Assembly (NCBI GenBank): GCA_019634275.1
Contig: JAHQVP010000040.1
Span: 1-40,522 of the forward strand
Direction of reading: 5' to 3'
Origin: Saprospiraceae bacterium
GTDB taxonomy: Bacteria > Bacteroidota > Bacteroidia > Chitinophagales > Saprospiraceae
Length of the DNA: 40,522 bases
Shown: positions 39,447 through 40,522 of the stretch, piece after piece
Numbering within the stretch: the first letter of the stretch is position 1
Layout: each line of letters opens with the position of its first letter
Notes under the pieces: model-generated
The model's database searches: none
Told to the model about the DNA's origin: nothing
Seen by the model: the letters and a program-made list of their open reading frames with translations, nothing else
Made by a program: the position numbers and the translations under genes

Positions 39447-40522
39447 TTACATCAATCTCACAGAGGTGCTTAAATGGTCCAGTGTACCATGACGATTAGG
39501 TGTGATGAGATTCAGTCCGGGCGTTTTACCGACCTCAATGGAGCCTAGACGCGCTTCCATACCCAAGGCCTTAGCCCCATTGGTCGTCGCCCATTCGATC
39601 AGTTTGAGAAGGGGGACAAATGATTGAAAACGGGCGATGGTCTTCATTTCTTCAAAGATGGACAACTGCCAATTGGAAGTGAGACTGTCGGTTCCAAGGC
39701 AAACCGCGGATCCTGATTCGAGAAAGGCCTGGTAGTCCGGCAGGCGATTCTCAATGTACAGATTTGCATTCGGGTTGCTGACCCAGTAGAGATCGGGATT
39801 GACGGCCTCGGCGGCTGAGATGTCCTGTCGTGTTGTCAACGTATTGTGTGCCAATATCCAGCGATGAGATGGGTCCAGGTGCTGCAAAACATGATGAATG
39901 CTGGAACGCCCGATTGGTGAAAATGCGGATAGATCAATGCCAAAACCCTGGTAAAGATCGCAAAAGGGACCGGAGCCACTCTCGAAGAGTTCATTTTCTC
40001 CCGGGGTCTCTTGATTATGGATGCTGACGGTTTTCTTCGAGTCTTGATTTTCCTGATTTATCAATTGAAATAGTTTTCCACTTACCGAATACGGAGCATG
40101 CGGGACATACGACTTTCGATGGGCCCCATGGTCAGGTGCCTGGAGGTAGATTTTTCGATGCCGTTCAAGCGTCTCGTCCGCCTGATCTTCGAGGAGAAAA
40201 TCAAAGAGCTCGATAAAAGTGTAGTAGGCAATGTTGCTTCGGTTTTTCGTTTCGAAGCTGTGGTCGGTATTGGAAATGTCCCCCACGGCTACTATGCCAT
40301 TGTTACTCATTTCCCGATCTGCTTCTCGGATGGCTTCGGATATTTCTTCCGGTGAGGCATCGCGCTCTGATACTACACTTCTGATGAAGGACGGTAGGCC
40401 GGTGCCGGTATCAACCTTACCCAGCATGTGGGAAAGCTCTAAATGACAATGCGCGTTGACGTAACCTGGCACCAGGATGCCACGATGTCTTTCAATCAGG
40501 ATTGGGTCGTGGTCCTGTGCAC
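39447..40522 (-). CDS. amidohydrolase family protein, 5' part outside the window
   Basis: The reading frame is open to the right edge, so the N-terminus is missing. The visible 358 residues have an amidohydrolase (ATZ/TRZ-type) metal site: [11 protein letters not shown] (HxH), a middle HAPYSVS and [22 protein letters not shown], and [10 protein letters not shown] with the catalytic Asp. The C-terminal [26 protein letters not shown] is the usual composite domain. Such enzymes deaminate or hydrolyse nucleoside-like compounds; the pattern is compatible with an aminofutalosine- or adenosylhomocysteine-deaminase-like enzyme, but I cannot decide. A GTG at 40472 exists but would leave out the start of the fold, so it is not the true start. 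Confidence 0.85.
   Translation of the reverse strand, partial: AQDHDPILIERHRGILVPGYVNAHCHLELSHMLGKVDTGTGLPSFIRSVVSERDASPEEISEAIREADREMSNNGIVAVGDISNTDHSFETKNRSNIAYYTFIELFDFLLEDQADETLERHRKIYLQAPDHGAHRKSYVPHAPYSVSGKLFQLINQENQDSKKTVSIHNQETPGENELFESGSGPFCDLYQGFGIDLSAFSPIGRSSIHHVLQHLDPSHRWILAHNTLTTRQDISAAEAVNPDLYWVSNPNANLYIENRLPDYQAFLESGSAVCLGTDSLTSNWQLSIFEEMKTIARFQSFVPLLKLIEWATTNGAKALGMEARLGSIEVGKTPGLNLITPNRHGTLDHLSTSVRLM

Noticed and set aside
1..40522. CRISPR array, insertion sequence or prophage
   Set aside because: No regularly spaced repeats, transposase, integrase or phage structural gene was seen on either strand.

Overview
The window looks like an ordinary chromosomal segment from a member of the phylum Bacteroidota. 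The evidence is a type IX secretion (T9SS) cargo with a C-terminal sorting domain, PorP/SprF and PorW/SprE-like genes, DUF4293, a bactofilin-AtpZ cluster, and Bacteroidota-style -7 motifs (TAnnTTTG) at several genes. Paired DUF1501 and DUF1553 genes, a fused IcmF mutase and moderate GC would fit Saprospiria or a related marine lineage. That finer placement is inference. I see no phage, insertion sequence or CRISPR array.

Layout. Bases 1-274 hold the end of an rRNA operon (5S rRNA and a terminator). Bases 483-3122 encode a secreted lipocalin-like/NTF2-like protein and a seven-repeat beta-propeller T9SS cargo, tail to tail. Bases 3261-7992 encode a two-gene DUF1553-DUF1501 operon: a large haem-motif lipoprotein and a Tat-exported partner. 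Bases 8101-9195 encode ribosomal proteins L21 and L27, with L27 carrying an unusual C-terminal helix-hairpin-helix tail. Bases 9203-13043 encode a BatE-like TPR/SH3 protein, an OstA/LptA-like envelope protein and an FAD oxidoreductase. DUF4293 is divergent from these, followed by a small Cys-rich secreted protein framed by two hairpins. Bases 14251-16494 are an ExbB - small membrane protein - ExbD - ExbD operon with a clear terminator.

The segment 16495-17088 is nearly empty and is followed by tRNA-Ser(GGA) and a TatD nuclease. Next come a small outer-membrane protein, SucA (2-oxoglutarate dehydrogenase E1), and a peptide-type ABC importer (binding lipoprotein plus two permeases) without an ATPase. 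Across a 21-base divergent gap lies a TIGR01777 epimerase, then IcmF. Bases 30180-36868 group cell-envelope genes: a HAD-type protein, an M23 endopeptidase, a PorW/SprE-like TPR lipoprotein with a very basic insertion, an AtpI-like protein, AtpZ, bactofilin and PorP/SprF. Bases 36972-39389 hold the least familiar unit, a trypsin-like protease without a visible signal peptide, carrying a zinc ribbon and a YbjN-like tail, abutting a 441-residue protein that may also be YbjN-like. An amidohydrolase runs off the right edge.

The strongest candidates for something new are the protease/YbjN-like pair, the L27 fusion, the Cys-rich secreted protein with its flanking hairpins, and the basic insertion in the PorW-like protein. 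All functions are assigned by reading motifs; no database search was possible.
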